NCBI GenBank assembly: GCA_966211525.1
Contig: CBIHOZ010000004.1
Span: forward strand, 36,452 to 100,451
Direction of reading: 5' to 3'
DNA length: 64,000 nt
Source of the DNA: Ohtaekwangia sp966211525
GTDB taxonomy: Bacteria; Bacteroidota; Bacteroidia; Cytophagales; Cyclobacteriaceae
Position 1 is the first letter of the stretch. Each line of letters begins with the position of its first letter. This document shows, piece by piece, positions 8,231-16,922 of the stretch. The notes beneath the pieces were generated by a model, which searched no databases, was not told the DNA's origin, and saw nothing but the letters and a program-made list of their open reading frames with translations. The translations under genes and the position numbers were made by a program.

Positions 8231-9961
8231 ATGAGTGAGTTATTAGAAACCGTACAGGCAAAAGCAGAAACCTGGCTTACCAGTCGCACGATTGACGACA
8301 AGACAAAATCAGCGATCAAGGCGCTGTTATCCAAAGAAGAACCGAAAGAACTGATCGATAGTTTTTATAAAGATCTTGAATTTGGTACCGGCGGCTTGCG
8401 CGGTATCATGGGCGTAGGTTCCAACTGTATGAACAAATATACTGTTGGCGTTGCTACCCAGGGACTTTCAAATTATCTGAACAAAACTTTTCCCGGTAAG
8501 GAAATAAAAGTAGCCATCGCCCACGACAGTCGTAACAACAGCCGCGACTTTGCCGAAATAGTAGCCGGAGTTTTCTCGGCCAACGGCATCAAGGTATATA
8601 TGTTCGATGAGCTTCGCCCTACTCCTCTACTCTCCTTCGCGATCCGTTATCTCAACTGCCAGTCAGGTGTAGTGATCACCGCATCACACAATCCAAAAGA
8701 ATACAACGGCTATAAAGCTTACTGGACCGGTGGTGCACAGGTAGTGCCGCCTCATGATAAAAACATTATTGAAGAAGTTAAGGCCATCACTTCGTTCGAC
8801 CAGGTTAAGTTTAAACCAACACTTGCCAACATCAATGTTATAGGCCCTGAAGTTGAACAGGCTTACTATGAAGAAGTAAAGAAGATAATCCCGAACCACG
8901 ATGTTATCGCTAAGCACAAAAATATACCGCTGGTATACTCGAGTCTTCATGGTGCCGGCATTACTATGGTGCCTGAGTGTTTACGACAAATCGGTTTCAC
9001 TAACATCCATGTAGTAAAAGAACAGGAAGAACCAGATGGTGATTTTCCTACGGTTAAGTCTCCGAACCCGGAAGAGCAATCTGCAATGGAGCTAGTGATT
9101 CAGAAGGGTAAAGAAGTGAACGCCACCATGGTTATGGCTACCGATCCGGATACCGATCGCGTAGGGATGGGTGTGCGCAAATCCAACGGAGAATTTATAC
9201 TCCTCAATGGCAACCAGGCTTTCAGTCTGATGATGTACTTCATCATGAAAAACCTGAAAGACAAGAACAACGCCTACATAGCAAAGACCATCGTTACCTC
9301 TGAACTGATCGACATGATGGCAGAACGTTTTGGAGTTGAGTGCTATAACACCCTGACCGGCTTTAAATATATAGCGGAGCTGATGGGTAAATTTGAAGGC
9401 AAGAAAAAATTCGTAGCAGCGGGTGAAGAAAGCTACGGCTATATGGCGGGCGACTTTGTTCGCGATAAAGATGCTGTGTCGTCATGTGCATTCTTTGCAG
9501 CGATGGCCGCCAGCGCTACCGAAGAAGGCAAGTCTATGTACGATTGGCTTATCGATATGTATGTAGAGTTCGCCTACTATAAAGAAGGTCTGCTAAACGT
9601 AACCAAAAAAGGTCAGCAGGGCGAACAGGAGATCAAAGTAATGATGGAGAAGTTCAGAAACAACCCTCCTTCCGAGATCATTGGTAGTCGCGTGGTTCGT
9701 TTGCTCGATTATAAAATCCTGAAAGAAAAAGATCTGCTAACCGGTAAAGAAACCGATCTCGATTTCCCTAAATCAGACGTGCTGCAGTTTTACCTGGAAG
9801 ACGGTACAAAGGTTTCTGTTCGTCCATCGGGCACCGAACCGAAGATCAAGTTTTACATTAGTGTAAACGCTCCATTGGCCTCACGCTCAGAATTTGAAAA
9901 GGTCGATGAACAACTCGACAAGAAAATAAAAGGCGTAGAAGACTATTTGCAAAGTGTTTAA
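8231..9961 (+). CDS. Phosphoglucomutase/phosphomannomutase (alpha-D-phosphohexomutase)
   Basis: This 576-residue enzyme interconverts hexose 1- and 6-phosphates and feeds nucleotide-sugar synthesis. All four signature loops are present: the phosphoserine loop TASHNP (Ser152 by my count), the metal-binding DPDTDR (305-310), the sugar-binding GEESYG (398-403) and the phosphate-binding RPSGTEPK (531-538). The frame runs back to 8168, but the ATG at 8231 (MSELLETV) fits the family N-terminus. Phosphomannomutase, phosphoglucomutase or phosphoglucosamine activity cannot be separated by eye, though the length matches the PgcA-type phosphoglucomutase group. It may supply the glycan locus, although it lies apart from it. 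Confidence 0.92.
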   Translation: MSELLETVQAKAETWLTSRTIDDKTKSAIKALLSKEEPKELIDSFYKDLEFGTGGLRGIMGVGSNCMNKYTVGVATQGLSNYLNKTFPGKEIKVAIAHDSRNNSRDFAEIVAGVFSANGIKVYMFDELRPTPLLSFAIRYLNCQSGVVITASHNPKEYNGYKAYWTGGAQVVPPHDKNIIEEVKAITSFDQVKFKPTLANINVIGPEVEQAYYEEVKKIIPNHDVIAKHKNIPLVYSSLHGAGITMVPECLRQIGFTNIHVVKEQEEPDGDFPTVKSPNPEEQSAMELVIQKGKEVNATMVMATDPDTDRVGMGVRKSNGEFILLNGNQAFSLMMYFIMKNLKDKNNAYIAKTIVTSELIDMMAERFGVECYNTLTGFKYIAELMGKFEGKKKFVAAGEESYGYMAGDFVRDKDAVSSCAFFAAMAASATEEGKSMYDWLIDMYVEFAYYKEGLLNVTKKGQQGEQEIKVMMEKFRNNPPSEIIGSRVVRLLDYKILKEKDLLTGKETDLDFPKSDVLQFYLEDGTKVSVRPSGTEPKIKFYISVNAPLASRSEFEKVDEQLDKKIKGVEDYLQSV

Positions 9962-10026
9962 GTGTGTACGTGTGTGGGTGTATATGTTAACTTAAACACG
10001 TAAACACCTACACACATAAACACGTA
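9961..10026. repeat. TG/CA-rich near-palindromic intergenic repeat
   Basis: Just after the phosphoglucomutase stop, a TGTGTGGGTGT arm (9971-9981) faces an ACACCTACACACA arm (10004-10016), with further copies of the AAACACGTA motif at 9994-10002 and 10018-10026. A closely related motif set occurs at 54781-54868, so this is likely a dispersed palindromic element. It could also act as a terminator hairpin, although no T run follows. Confidence 0.55.
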
Positions 10027-10031
10027 TTTCC

Positions 10032-10039
10032 TATCTTTG
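10032..10039 (+). promoter_or_regulatory. Candidate -7 promoter element for mtaB
   Basis: TATCTTTG exactly matches the Bacteroidota TAnnTTTG box and lies 10 bases before the ATG at 10050. The transcript would have a very short leader. No clear TTG element was found at the expected distance upstream. Confidence 0.4.
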
Positions 10040-10049
10040 CGGCTTCATC

Positions 10050-11369
10050 ATGAAAAAAGTCGCTTTTTATACGCTCGGCTGCAAGCTCAATTACTCAGAG
10101 ACATCTACCATTTCGCGGATGTTTGAGGAGAAAGGCTATAAGAAAGTAGACTTTACGGATACTCCCGATATCTTCATTATCAACACATGCTCCGTTACGG
10201 AGAATGCCGACAAGAAATGTCATAAGATTGTGCGCGAAGCACGGGGCATTGCACCCGATGCGTATATTGCCATTATCGGTTGTTATGCACAATTAAAACC
10301 GAAAGAGATCTCTGAGATTCCTGGCGTTGATGCTGTGTTGGGTGCTGCTGAAAAATTCAGACTGGTAGAATTACTGGATGGATTTGTACGCAAGCCTCAG
10401 GCAGAAGTATATGCTTCGGAGGTTGAGCAGGCTAATAAATTCAACACCTCCTACTCTATTAACGATCGCACCCGTACCTTTTTGAAAGTACAGGATGGTT
10501 GCGATTACTCTTGCACGTTTTGTACCATACCATTGGCGCGCGGCAGCAGTCGCAGCGATAGTATCGAAAATATTCTGAAGACTGCGCATGATATAGCAAA
10601 GACTGAAGTTCGCGAGATCGTACTAACCGGTGTAAACACAGGTGACTTTGGTATTCAGGAAGGCGTTCGTGTTGAACGCTTCGTTGACTTAGTAAAAGCG
10701 TTGGATAATATAGAAGGTATAGATCGTTTCCGTATATCATCGATCGAGCCGAATCTTTTGTCAGATGATATCATTGAGTTTGTAGCGCAGTCGAAGAGAT
10801 TTGTTCCTCATTTCCATATACCGTTGCAATCCGGCTCGAACAAAATTCTGAAGCTGATGCGCAGACGCTATCTGCGCGAGCTATATGCCGATCGTGTTGC
10901 CAAGATCAAATCGCTGATGCCGCATTGCTGTATAGGCGTTGATGTGATTGTAGGTTTCCCCGGGGAAACACGCGAGGATTTCCTCGATACATATGCATTT
11001 CTGAACGAGTTAGATATATCGTATCTCCACGTATTTACTTACTCGGAGCGGGAGAATACGCCAGCAGCGGAAATGTTGGGATCAGTACCGGGAAGTCAAC
11101 GGGCTGATCGTTCTAAAATGCTTCATATACTTTCCGATAAAAAGCGCAGAAAGTTTTACGAAGAGAATCTTGGTAAAGAGGCCACCGTTCTGTTTGAGAA
11201 TGATATTGAAAACGGAATGATGCACGGCTTTACTGAAAATTATATTCGCGTAACTGCAAAGTATGACCCTGTTTTAGTCAATGAGTTGAAACACGTTAAG
11301 CTACTCAGCATCAACGATCACGGGCACGTTGAAGTAGAAGACGCTCAAGCCGAAGTATTTATCCATTAA
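10050..11369 (+). CDS. mtaB: tRNA t6A37 methylthiotransferase (MtaB type)
   Basis: This 439-residue radical-SAM enzyme adds a methylthio group to threonylcarbamoyladenosine at position 37 of tRNA. The N-terminal domain carries the three cysteines of the auxiliary cluster in YTLGCKLN, INTCSVT and IIGCYAQ. The radical SAM motif GCDYSCTFC places Cys151, Cys155 and Cys158 as CxxxCxxC. HIPLQSGSNKILKLMRRRY and a C-terminal TRAM-like region complete the family pattern. The CKLNYSE start points to MtaB rather than MiaB or RimO. The gene stands alone between phosphoglucomutase and a gene-poor stretch. Confidence 0.93.
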   Translation: MKKVAFYTLGCKLNYSETSTISRMFEEKGYKKVDFTDTPDIFIINTCSVTENADKKCHKIVREARGIAPDAYIAIIGCYAQLKPKEISEIPGVDAVLGAAEKFRLVELLDGFVRKPQAEVYASEVEQANKFNTSYSINDRTRTFLKVQDGCDYSCTFCTIPLARGSSRSDSIENILKTAHDIAKTEVREIVLTGVNTGDFGIQEGVRVERFVDLVKALDNIEGIDRFRISSIEPNLLSDDIIEFVAQSKRFVPHFHIPLQSGSNKILKLMRRRYLRELYADRVAKIKSLMPHCCIGVDVIVGFPGETREDFLDTYAFLNELDISYLHVFTYSERENTPAAEMLGSVPGSQRADRSKMLHILSDKKRRKFYEENLGKEATVLFENDIENGMMHGFTENYIRVTAKYDPVLVNELKHVKLLSINDHGHVEVEDAQAEVFIH

Positions 11370-11681
11370 TATATAGTATAGACTATAGCAGGTGTAGGTT
11401 ATCTGTAAGATTGTTGCTACACCTCTCCGATTACCGCCACCCTTCGCGTGCTTTTTTGTAGAAATCAAAATCATCTTACACCCTTACCTTCTCTTCCGTC
11501 TCTGCACGAATCAGGTTCTCAGCGCGCTATATCTTTGTATCATCAATCCAGTTAAAAGAAATAAGCAGTCTACTCTAACCTGCCTGCTTTAGGATGAAGG
11601 AGAAAGCCATGAACTTGGGGGTTTTGGGTTGTGAAGGGCTTTCTTCTTCGTTTTTTTATACCTGTCTGTAAATCGATACAA
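11370..11681. other. Gene-free stretch between mtaB and the ABC ATPase
   Basis: These 312 bases separate two convergent genes and hold no credible reading frame. A hairpin can form between AGGTGTAG (11390-11397) and CTACACCT (11417-11424) just after mtaB, without a strong T run, and may end its transcript. A T-rich stretch near 11649-11657 lies close to the end of the ABC gene on the other strand. Nothing else is recognised. Confidence 0.5.
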
Positions 11682-12338
11682 TCATCGGTTCACAATTCCA
11701 TCTTTAATCTCAATTCTTCGATCAGCCATTTTTGAAAGTTCTTCATTATGTGTAACGATGATGAAGGTCTGCTTCAGTTCTTTCCGAAGTTGAAAGAAAA
11801 GAGCATGAAGTTCCAATGCATTTTTAGAATCCAGGTTGCCGCTCGGTTCATCCGCGAGAATGATAGCTGGCGAGTTGATCAGCGCCCGTGCTACAGCAGT
11901 TCTTTGTTGTTCACCACCCGAGAGTTCAGAAGGTTTATGGTTGATGCGCGAGCTTAACCCCAGCATGTTCAACAGCTCTTCAGCACGTTTTCGTATAGCC
12001 TGTTCGTTGGTATTGTTGGCAATTAAACCGGGTATCAATACATTTTCAAGTGCCGTAAATTCAGGCAGCAGGTTGTGAAACTGAAAAACAAACCCGATGG
12101 ATTTATTCCGGAAGGCCGCCAGGTTCTTGGGCGACTGTGAGAATACATTTTTATCGTGAATGAAAATTTGTCCGCGGTCTGGCGTATCCAATGTACCGAG
12201 AATATGCAGTAAAGTACTTTTGCCGGCACCCGAGGCACCTACGATGGCAACAACCTCACCCTCATTAACTTCTAAGTCTACCCCCTTCAGTACTTTCAAC
12301 TGACCGTAGGATTTTTCAACCTGTGTAGCTCTTAACAT
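11682..12338 (-). CDS. ABC transporter ATP-binding protein, LolD/MacB-type
   Basis: This 218-residue nucleotide-binding subunit has Walker A GASGAGKST (34-42), the signature LSGGEQQR (139-146) and Walker B IILADEPSGNLD (159-170). The SGNLDS extension and overall sequence match the LolD/MacB/FtsE family, which powers lipoprotein release or extrusion without substrate translocation through the membrane. No permease partner is adjacent: sucC lies upstream on the opposite strand. Bacteroidota often keep LolD-like ATPases apart from their LolC/E-like permeases. The subfamily is firm; the name lolD is likely but not proven. Confidence 0.88.
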   Translation of the reverse strand: MLRATQVEKSYGQLKVLKGVDLEVNEGEVVAIVGASGAGKSTLLHILGTLDTPDRGQIFIHDKNVFSQSPKNLAAFRNKSIGFVFQFHNLLPEFTALENVLIPGLIANNTNEQAIRKRAEELLNMLGLSSRINHKPSELSGGEQQRTAVARALINSPAIILADEPSGNLDSKNALELHALFFQLRKELKQTFIIVTHNEELSKMADRRIEIKDGIVNR

Positions 12339-12358
12339 TGCTAATTGTATAGATTCCT

Positions 12359-12389
12359 TTGAAATAAAGCTTTAAATACGCTAGTTTCG
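12359..12389 (+). promoter_or_regulatory. Candidate Bacteroidota promoter for sucC
   Basis: TTG at 12359-12361 is followed after 20 bases by TAGTTTCG at 12382-12389, close to the TAnnTTTG consensus. The sucC ATG is 19 bases downstream, giving a short leader. Confidence 0.5.
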
Positions 12390-12407
12390 CCCAAAACAAA
12401 AAATTCA

Positions 12408-13619
12408 ATGAACATTCACGAATACCAAGGCAAAGAAATTCTGAAGAAATATGGTGTGGCCGTTCAACGGGGCATTGTAGCAGATACTCCAGACGCTGCA
12501 ATAACTGCTGCAAAAGAGCTGCAGGCAGAGACTGGCACCAAATGGTTTGTTGTTAAATCTCAGATACATGCCGGTGGTCGTGGAAAGGGAACCGTTAAGG
12601 AGACCGGATCAAGAGGCGTTGTGCTGGCGAAAGGAATTAACGAAGTACCAGACAAGGTAAAAGCAATTTTAGGCGGTACACTGGTAACGATCCAGACTGG
12701 TCCTGAAGGTAAGAAAGTAAATAAAGTTCTGATCGCTGAAGATGTATACTATCCGGGCGAAGCTGAACCGAAAGAATATTATATGAGTATACTCCTCGAC
12801 CGCTCTAAAGGATGCCCGGTAATTATGGCTTCTACAGAAGGTGGTATGAACATCGAGGAAGTTGCTGAGAATCATCCTGAGAAGATCATTAAAGAATGGA
12901 TCGATCCACTGGTAGGTCTTCAGCCATTCCAGGCGCGTAAGGTTGCTTTCGCGTTGGGTTGGGAAGGCAATGCATTTAAGGAAGGTGTGAAATTTATCAA
13001 CTCACTTTACAATGCATACCTCGGACTTGATGCATCTATGTTTGAAATCAACCCGTTGTTAAAAACATCTGACAATAAAATTCTGGCTGTTGATGCTAAA
13101 GTAAATCTGGATGACAACGCATTGTATCGTCACAAAGATCTCGCTGAGCTGCGCGATATAACAGAAGAGGATCCACTGGAAGTTGAAGCCGGTAAAGCTG
13201 GTCTTAACTATGTAAAGCTAGATGGTAACGTAGGCTGTATGGTGAACGGTGCCGGTTTGGCAATGGCTACTATGGATATCATTAAAATATCGGGTGGTGA
13301 GCCTGCTAACTTCCTTGACGTGGGTGGTGGAGCAAATGCTGAAACTGTTGAAGCCGGCTTCCGGATCATTTTGAAAGATCCAAACGTGAAGGCTATCCTG
13401 ATTAATATCTTTGGTGGTATCGTTCGCTGCGACCGTGTTGCTAACGGAGTTGTTGAAGCATACAAGAAGATTGGTGATATTAAGGTTCCAATCATTGTAC
13501 GTTTACAAGGTACTAACGCTGAAGAAGGCGCCAAGATCATCGAACAATCCGGCTTGAAAGTATTCTCTGCAATACTATTAAAAGACGCAGCACAACGTGT
13601 AAAGGAAGTATTGGCATAG
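12408..13619 (+). CDS. sucC: Succinyl-CoA ligase (ADP/GDP-forming) subunit beta
   Basis: This is the beta subunit of the TCA-cycle enzyme that converts succinyl-CoA and ADP to succinate and ATP (403 residues). The N-terminal ATP-grasp domain begins MNIHEYQGKEILKKYGV and has VVKSQIHAGGRGKG. FEINPLL follows in the nucleotide-binding region, and the C-terminal CoA-ligase domain has FLDVGGGA and NIFGGIVRCD. Length and motifs are typical. The alpha subunit (sucD) is not next to it here, an arrangement common in Bacteroidota. Confidence 0.97.
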   Translation: MNIHEYQGKEILKKYGVAVQRGIVADTPDAAITAAKELQAETGTKWFVVKSQIHAGGRGKGTVKETGSRGVVLAKGINEVPDKVKAILGGTLVTIQTGPEGKKVNKVLIAEDVYYPGEAEPKEYYMSILLDRSKGCPVIMASTEGGMNIEEVAENHPEKIIKEWIDPLVGLQPFQARKVAFALGWEGNAFKEGVKFINSLYNAYLGLDASMFEINPLLKTSDNKILAVDAKVNLDDNALYRHKDLAELRDITEEDPLEVEAGKAGLNYVKLDGNVGCMVNGAGLAMATMDIIKISGGEPANFLDVGGGANAETVEAGFRIILKDPNVKAILINIFGGIVRCDRVANGVVEAYKKIGDIKVPIIVRLQGTNAEEGAKIIEQSGLKVFSAILLKDAAQRVKEVLA

Positions 13620-13669
13620 GAATTTCCTAGACTCACCAAATTTTCTATATTGTACAAACTTTGCTCGTG

Positions 13670-14548
13670 ATGCGATCAATAAAAAGACTCTTAGCTCTAT
13701 CTGCTTTCTCTACCTGCGCCCTCTTTCAGGTAGCGGACGCACAAAGTTTTTATGCTGTTCGAAAGAACAGGAACCTGTTGGTTGGATTGGGCTCAGGTAC
13801 CGCCAATTACTATGGCGAAATGGTTAACCCGGGTGAATTTGGTATACTCAAATTCAACATCGCTGCCAATGCTGAGTACTATATTCATAATCGAATTAGT
13901 GTACGCGCCAACCTAACATTCTTTCAAATTTCAGGAGATGATGCCAAAGCTGATGATGACAGACAAGAGCGAAACTTGTCTTTCACATCAAATAATATAG
14001 AGTTGAGTGCCATGGGAGTTGTTAACCTCAGCCCTATGGGACTTCGCTTCTATCAGCGTTCAAAGCTAAACCTGCATGCCTTTGCTGGTATAGGTTTACT
14101 ATACTTCAATCCGAAAGCGGAGTATCAGGGCAAAAAGTATGCACTTCAGCCACTGGAAACAGAAGGAGTTCGCTATAGTCGAATTACACCTGTCATTCCT
14201 TTAGGACTGGGCGTCAGGATAAAAATCGATCCGTTCTTTAATATCCTAATCGATGGCGGATACAGGATTACTTTCACAGACTATCTTGACGATGTTAGTG
14301 TAAGAAGATACCCGGTCGCATCAACGTTGAAGAGCGATCTCTCCAGAGCTTTATCTGACAGACGGGTTGAAATCGGAACACAGCCTGCTAATCCATCACA
14401 AGTTGGTGTTCGCGGAAATCCGAAAGAGAACGATGGTTATTTCCTGATGAACGTTACGCTCCAATACTATCTTCCTTATGAGCTATTCAATGACTCACAA
14501 AGAAAACTGTACAATAAGAAAAGAAAGTATTACTACAGAAGACCATAG
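13670..14548 (+). CDS. Outer-membrane beta-barrel protein (DUF6089-like)
   Basis: This 292-residue protein begins with a signal peptide (MRSIKRLLALSAF, cleavage likely after VADA). Alternating hydrophobic strands and aromatic-rich turns are typical of small outer-membrane barrels: GLGSGTANYYGEM near the start, AGIGLLYFNPKAEY in the middle and a strand pair with GGYRITFTDYLDDV. It resembles the DUF6089/porin-like family of Bacteroidota, often linked to envelope functions. The frame extends back to a TTG at 13661, but the ATG at 13670 gives the signal peptide directly. It is followed by a strong terminator. No specific function is known. Confidence 0.75.
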   Translation: MRSIKRLLALSAFSTCALFQVADAQSFYAVRKNRNLLVGLGSGTANYYGEMVNPGEFGILKFNIAANAEYYIHNRISVRANLTFFQISGDDAKADDDRQERNLSFTSNNIELSAMGVVNLSPMGLRFYQRSKLNLHAFAGIGLLYFNPKAEYQGKKYALQPLETEGVRYSRITPVIPLGLGVRIKIDPFFNILIDGGYRITFTDYLDDVSVRRYPVASTLKSDLSRALSDRRVEIGTQPANPSQVGVRGNPKENDGYFLMNVTLQYYLPYELFNDSQRKLYNKKRKYYYRRP

Positions 14549-14571
14549 TATATTTAAATATACAACTGGAT

Positions 14572-14613
14572 AAAAAGAAACGAGCGGTACAGATATACCG
14601 CTCGTTTCTTTTT
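14572..14613. terminator. Strong bidirectional intrinsic terminator
   Basis: A perfect 18-base inverted repeat runs from AAAAAGAAACGAGCGGTA (14572-14589) to its complement (14596-14613), with a 6-base loop. A-rich and T-rich ends give a U tract in both directions. It ends the barrel-protein transcript on the plus strand and the long glycan operon on the minus strand. Confidence 0.9.
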
Positions 14614-14769
14614 ATGACTATGACTACTTCTTGATGTGTCTGGTTTGGCGTAACTCATCCAGCGCTGTAAGATGGGTGTGAGAGGGAACGACAGGAGTTC
14701 TGATTTCACATCTATAGGGCTGGATTCATCCGAACTCAATTCGATGTTTGCTTGCTATAAGCAGGCTGC

Positions 14770-16731
14770 CTAGTGAGCAACATCCAGCACGGCAAATCTT
14801 GAATAGTTACTCTTATACTCCGGAACAATCTCCTTCATAAGTGTAACCATCTTATGCTCGTTCTTATCGTTAATGAATTCCTCAAGCAGATCAAGGTTAC
14901 GGGAAACCTCATCGTATAGGTATTCTGATACTTTAGCCTTCAAAATCTTCTCATGGTGAGTCGGGATGGTATTCTCCTGATCGTTCAGCAGCTCTTCATA
15001 TAGCTTCTCGCCATCACGTAATCCCGTAAAGACAATCTCTATATCTTTATTCAGTTCTTTACCGGAGAGCTTGATCATCTTACGGGCCAGGTCATAGATC
15101 TTCACAGGTTTACCCATATCAAAGATAAAGATCTCTCCCCCCTGCCCCATTACTCCGGCTTCAATTACAAGCTCGCATGCCTCTGGTATAGTCATGAAGA
15201 ATCGGGTGATCTCCGGATGTGTTACCGTGATCGGTCCGCCATTCTTAATTTGTTCTTTGAAAACCGGTATGACGGACCCGTTTGAACCAAGTACATTTCC
15301 AAAACGAGTTGTTACAAAAGAAGTCTTTCTGATTCCGAGTCGTTCGAGATGACGGTCCAATGACTGCACATATATCTCTGCAATGCGCTTCGTGCAGCCC
15401 ATTACATTGGTTGGGTTCACAGCTTTGTCAGTAGAGATCATCACGAACTTCTTCACTTTAAACTCTACAGACAGATCGGCCAACGTACGCGTTCCGAATA
15501 TATTTACACTTACCGCTTCAGATGGATTACTTTCCATGAGCGGCACGTGCTTATAGGCAGCAGCGTGGAATAGTATTTCCGGTTTGAACTCTTCGAAGAT
15601 TCTTCGGATGCGTGTCTTGTTACAGACGTCAGCAATAAATACAAAGATCTTCGTTTGTTTGTTTTTACTTCTGAGCTCACGCTCGATCTCGTATAGTGGT
15701 GATTCCGCCTGATCAATCAATATGAGCGTGTTCGGTTTAAAGCTCAACACCTGGCGTGCCATTTCTGAACCTATAGATCCTGCACCACCAGTAATGCAAA
15801 TTACTTTACCTTGCAAGTCGGCATCAATTGCTTTATTATCAAGCTTGATAACTTCGCGGCCTAAGAGATCTTCAATATTAACATCCCGAATCTCTTTAAC
15901 GTCCCAATCATTTTTCAGCCATTTGTCGAATGAAGTAACATAGCTTACGCGAATCAGGTGATTCAAGGCATCATCTACGATCTCGTTTTTCCTGTCGATC
16001 GAGAGACTCCGCACGGCAATAATTATCTTCTTGATCTTGTGCTTGTGGACAAGCTCCGTTAATCTATCGTAGCTATATATTTTGGTACCGTTGATGTCCT
16101 TACGGTTCTTCTTGACATCGTCATCCAGGAAAGCAACCAGTTTATACTGTCCCGTCATGTCAGCTTCAATCGCCTGTTTGGTAAGAAAGCCGGCAACACC
16201 TGCGCCAAAGATCAATACAGGAACCTTGTTCGGGAAGTTGGATTTATAGTGACTGAATATACTCTTGATCACCAATCGGTACTGGTAAAGCAGCACAGAA
16301 GAAATGAAGAACGATATGAATATAACAGAGTACGGAACGAAGTTCTTGCCAACATTATAGAAATATACCAAATTGATAACAACCAGGAATGCCAGGTTCA
16401 ACAACTCAGTATGCAAAATCCGTACGGCATCTTGTATACCGGTATAGCGCACGATACCTGCATACGATTTGGTAATGAGTGTAGATACTAACGAAATGAA
16501 AAGAACCGCAGGAATACTAACCGACGGATTAAACTCATCGATTGAGTTTAAATTAAAATTGAACCTGAAGAAAAAGGCTAACCCAAACGAGAACGTTATT
16601 ACCGATAAATCGATTAAAATAATTACCCACCGGGGCAAAAACGTGAGCCGGTTAATAACATTCTGAAGCAAGTATTTTCCCTTTAATCGTCTCCGAAGAA
16701 GGGCCAACCTTGTCTGACTTATTCTTTTCAT
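14770..16731 (-). CDS. Membrane-anchored UDP-GlcNAc 4,6-dehydratase (CapD/PglF type)
   Basis: This 653-residue enzyme has four N-terminal membrane helices (about 34-155), a first Rossmann-like region (GAGVAG, 176-181) and a catalytic SDR domain. The SDR domain has GGAGSIGSE (315-323), AAAYKHVPLMESNP (390-403) and STDKAVNPTNVMGCTK (433-448). Met444 stands where most SDRs have Tyr, as in PglF-type UDP-GlcNAc C4,C6-dehydratases. The product would be UDP-4-keto-6-deoxy-GlcNAc, the first step toward bacillosamine. The ATG overlaps the upstream stop as ATGA, so it is translationally coupled to the 64-residue gene. It is the last gene of the glycan operon. PglE-, PglD- and PglC-like genes lie upstream in the same operon. 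Confidence 0.92.
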   Translation of the reverse strand: MKRISQTRLALLRRRLKGKYLLQNVINRLTFLPRWVIILIDLSVITFSFGLAFFFRFNFNLNSIDEFNPSVSIPAVLFISLVSTLITKSYAGIVRYTGIQDAVRILHTELLNLAFLVVINLVYFYNVGKNFVPYSVIFISFFISSVLLYQYRLVIKSIFSHYKSNFPNKVPVLIFGAGVAGFLTKQAIEADMTGQYKLVAFLDDDVKKNRKDINGTKIYSYDRLTELVHKHKIKKIIIAVRSLSIDRKNEIVDDALNHLIRVSYVTSFDKWLKNDWDVKEIRDVNIEDLLGREVIKLDNKAIDADLQGKVICITGGAGSIGSEMARQVLSFKPNTLILIDQAESPLYEIERELRSKNKQTKIFVFIADVCNKTRIRRIFEEFKPEILFHAAAYKHVPLMESNPSEAVSVNIFGTRTLADLSVEFKVKKFVMISTDKAVNPTNVMGCTKRIAEIYVQSLDRHLERLGIRKTSFVTTRFGNVLGSNGSVIPVFKEQIKNGGPITVTHPEITRFFMTIPEACELVIEAGVMGQGGEIFIFDMGKPVKIYDLARKMIKLSGKELNKDIEIVFTGLRDGEKLYEELLNDQENTIPTHHEKILKAKVSEYLYDEVSRNLDLLEEFINDKNEHKMVTLMKEIVPEYKSNYSRFAVLDVAH

Positions 16732-16922
16732 TCTCTTGAAGAAGCCCTTTTAGAAGACAGGAATTTTTTCAATCCTATAGCACATCCTCCCGCTATTAAC
16801 CATTCGATACCAGTAATAGGTACCTGCTCATCCGGATCTTCAACCTGCGGGTTGCCGGGCTGTGCCGATAATGTTAAAGAACTTATAAAAACTATACTAA
16901 GTACTAGGAATAATTTGCGCAT
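16728..16922 (-). CDS. Small secreted protein with exosortase-type C-terminal sorting tail
   Basis: The protein has 64 residues: a signal peptide (MRKLFLVLSIVFISSLTLSA), a short Pro/acidic linker (PGNPQVEDPDEQ), then VPITGIEW, a hydrophobic segment and a basic end KKFLSSKR. Motif, membrane segment and basic cluster in that order is the general layout of exosortase substrates. It resembles the short Pro-Ile-Asp-Gly type tails I recall from Bacteroidota (PID-CTERM), with Thr in place of Asp. It starts one base after the stop of the 1594-residue surface protein and overlaps the dehydratase by 4 bases. An exosortase lies in the same operon at 23351-23893. The sorting role is inference. Confidence 0.75.
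   Translation of the reverse strand: MRKLFLVLSIVFISSLTLSAQPGNPQVEDPDEQVPITGIEWLIAGGCAIGLKKFLSSKRASSRE

Noticed and set aside
14554..14739. Minus-strand frame of 61 codons after the PglF-like gene
   Set aside because: It crosses the perfect bidirectional terminator and shows no recognisable domain.
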